Below, in pieces: positions 5,245-6,392 of a stretch of 6,392 bases of DNA. The first letter of the stretch is position 1. Each line of letters opens with the position of its first letter. The stretch is from Clostridiales bacterium UBA6468 (GTDB taxonomy: Bacteria > Bacillota > Clostridia > Oscillospirales > Oscillospiraceae): NCBI GenBank assembly GCA_002436765.1, contig DJNI01000090.1:1-6392 (forward strand), given 5' to 3'. A program made the position numbers and the translations under genes. The notes beneath the pieces were generated by a model, which did no database searches, was not told where the DNA came from, and saw only the letters and a list, made by a program, of their open reading frames with translations.

Positions 5245-5706
5245 ATGAGTCTGCAAAACTTTCTGGATGCCAACGGTATTACGAAATACCGTCTGTCTAA
5301 AATCAGTGGTATTCCCAAAACTACAATCATTGATATATGTTCCGGAAAGAGTTCTTTGGCAAAATGCTCCGCAGGAACAATTCGATCATTAGCAGAAGCG
5401 TTGAATTGCAGTATGGAGGAGATTATGGAAATGGATAGTCACGAATATGACGCTGCTACTGGTAAACCGGTTGACCCGAGTTATCTTGAAAAGGATCTTC
5501 CTCCTTTTTTAGCGGAATCCATTCAAAAGATGACTCTTGCGTGGAAAAAGAAAGATACCGAGGGTTACAGTGATTGGGACTGCGATTATTGTAATTTGCA
5601 AAGTGACATCAATAGCGCCGAGGTTGGAAACTTGATAACATCGGATCAGGCGTGGTATCTGCGCAGTAAATATCTCTATATTGAAAGGCCGGGTGAACTG
5701 GATTGA
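5245..5706 (+). CDS. XRE-family HTH regulator, probable HipB-like partner
   Basis: This is a 153-residue DNA-binding protein. Residues about 1-62 form an XRE/Cro-type helix-turn-helix: NGITKYRLSKISGIPKTTI is the DNA-reading region, followed by SLAEALNCSMEEI. The C-terminal half (about 85-147) is a separate helical region (DLPPFLAESIQKM ... WDCDYCNLQSDINSAEV ... SDQAWYLRSKYL) seen in proteins encoded next to HipA-like kinases. The ATG at 5245 is chosen because GAGGTGG (5233-5239) is five bases upstream; an in-frame GTG at 5236 lies inside that site. It is translated from its own promoter, and its stop codon overlaps the start of the kinase gene. By analogy with HipB it would repress its own operon and restrain the kinase; both points are inference. 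Confidence 0.87.
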   Translation: MSLQNFLDANGITKYRLSKISGIPKTTIIDICSGKSSLAKCSAGTIRSLAEALNCSMEEIMEMDSHEYDAATGKPVDPSYLEKDLPPFLAESIQKMTLAWKKKDTEGYSDWDCDYCNLQSDINSAEVGNLITSDQAWYLRSKYLYIERPGELD

Positions 5707-6392
5707 TTGACTTTACTGGATTCCCTATCCGCAAGAAAACCTACGCAGGAGCAAATGGCAGCAAAATCTCCATCGTATACAACGAGAATATCTATATGCT
5801 GAAATTTCCGGCCATTCCAACCAGAAATCCAGATCTTAGTTACAGCAACAGCTGTATCTCAGAATATCTGGGGTGCAAGATTTTTGAAAGTGTGGGTATT
5901 CCCGTGCAGGATGTACTGCTTGGTATTTACCGTACACCAAAGGGAAAAGAAAAAATCGTTGTTGCCTGCCGTGATTTCACCTCTCCCGGCATTGTGCTTC
6001 AAGATTTCGCTTCCTTAAAAAACCAAATCGTCGATTCTGTGCGAAATGGCTACGGAACAGAATTATCTGACATTCTGGATACATTTGAGCAGCAAACTGC
6101 AATGGATGAAGTGCTTCTAAAGGAACGCTTCTGGGATATGTTCATTGTGGACGCCTTGATTGGGAACTGGGATCGCCATAACGGAAACTGGGGATTTCTG
6201 TACAACACACAGACCGATGAGATGCGTCTTGCGCCTGTATTTGACTGTGGCAGCAGCTTGTTCCCACAGGCAGACGAAGAGAAAATGCGTGAAGTTCTCA
6301 CGGATCGAAACGCACTCAACTTAAGAATTTTCAATCAGCCGCTTTCATCTATTATGCAGGACGGCAGGAGAATCAATTATTTTGAGTTTATC
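5703..6392 (+). CDS. HipA/CtkA-like Ser/Thr kinase, 3' end cut by window
   Basis: An open frame of 230 codons continues past the window edge. It starts at a TTG (5703) that overlaps the stop of the HTH gene, with GGGTGA (5691-5696) upstream. An in-frame stop at 5694-5696 rules out an earlier start, and the first ATG is residue 32. The HipA-like kinase motifs are visible. Lys34 in MLKFP is the likely ATP lysine. SEYLGCKIFESVGIPV (53-68) is the helix usual in the family. GNWDRHNGNWG (154-164) supplies catalytic Asp157 and metal-binding Asn162, and PVFDCGSS (178-185) supplies Asp181 in the DFG-like position. The Asp-to-Asn spacing of 5 matches HipA. It lacks an obvious HipA N-terminal subdomain, so it is closer in layout to CtkA-type single-domain kinases. 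Likely role: toxin of a two-gene module, by phosphorylating a cellular protein. Confidence 0.87.
   Translation, partial: MIDFTGFPIRKKTYAGANGSKISIVYNENIYMLKFPAIPTRNPDLSYSNSCISEYLGCKIFESVGIPVQDVLLGIYRTPKGKEKIVVACRDFTSPGIVLQDFASLKNQIVDSVRNGYGTELSDILDTFEQQTAMDEVLLKERFWDMFIVDALIGNWDRHNGNWGFLYNTQTDEMRLAPVFDCGSSLFPQADEEKMREVLTDRNALNLRIFNQPLSSIMQDGRRINYFEFI

Noticed and set aside
6050..6334. Minus-strand open frame of 94 codons
   Set aside because: It is antisense to the kinase core, which carries the catalytic motifs, and its translation has no recognisable features.

Overview
The window looks like a chromosomal segment of a Clostridia-type Firmicute, most likely in the Oscillospiraceae/Ruminococcaceae. 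This rests on GC-rich genes with AGGAGG-like ribosome binding sites, consensus sigma-A promoters, a SpoIVFB-like protease followed by the TIGR03960/TIGR03936 radical-SAM pair, and a relic of the giant methylase/helicase carried by Firmicute integrative conjugative elements (ICEs). This assignment is inferred from gene families and order, not from a database search.

Layout. (1) Positions 1-101: the 5' part of a tRNA-Pro(CGG) gene on the minus strand, cut by the window edge, with a perfect-consensus promoter. (2) Positions 177-4219: a compact co-directional plus-strand gene set of a small single-span membrane protein, a SpoIVFB-like site-2 protease, a B12-binding radical SAM protein (TIGR03960), its partner DUF2344 protein (TIGR03936), a Lar-like zinc-ribbon protein and a PaaI-type hotdog thioesterase. 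Three of the five junctions overlap, so most of the set is probably one operon. A likely internal promoter lies just before the radical SAM gene. (3) Positions 4267-4444: a promoter, a complete tRNA-Pro(GGG) with encoded CCA, and a strong intrinsic terminator. (4) From about 4445 to the end: visibly more AT-rich DNA with a different character. It holds a second long hairpin, three tandem imperfect 20-bp repeats, a gene-poor stretch with a possible minus-strand ORF fragment, the C-terminal relic of an ICE methylase/helicase, and an HTH regulator coupled to a HipA/CtkA-like kinase that runs off the window.

How it works together. The left part is conserved cellular machinery: intramembrane proteolysis plus a radical-SAM pair of unknown substrate. 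The right part reads as an accessory region next to a tRNA gene, a common landing site for ICEs. Its only apparently intact system is the HTH-HipA-like two-gene module, arranged like a toxin-antitoxin operon. That module has a textbook promoter whose spacer contains a perfect 12-bp palindrome, suggesting autorepression. No CRISPR array, rRNA, complete insertion sequence or riboswitch was seen.
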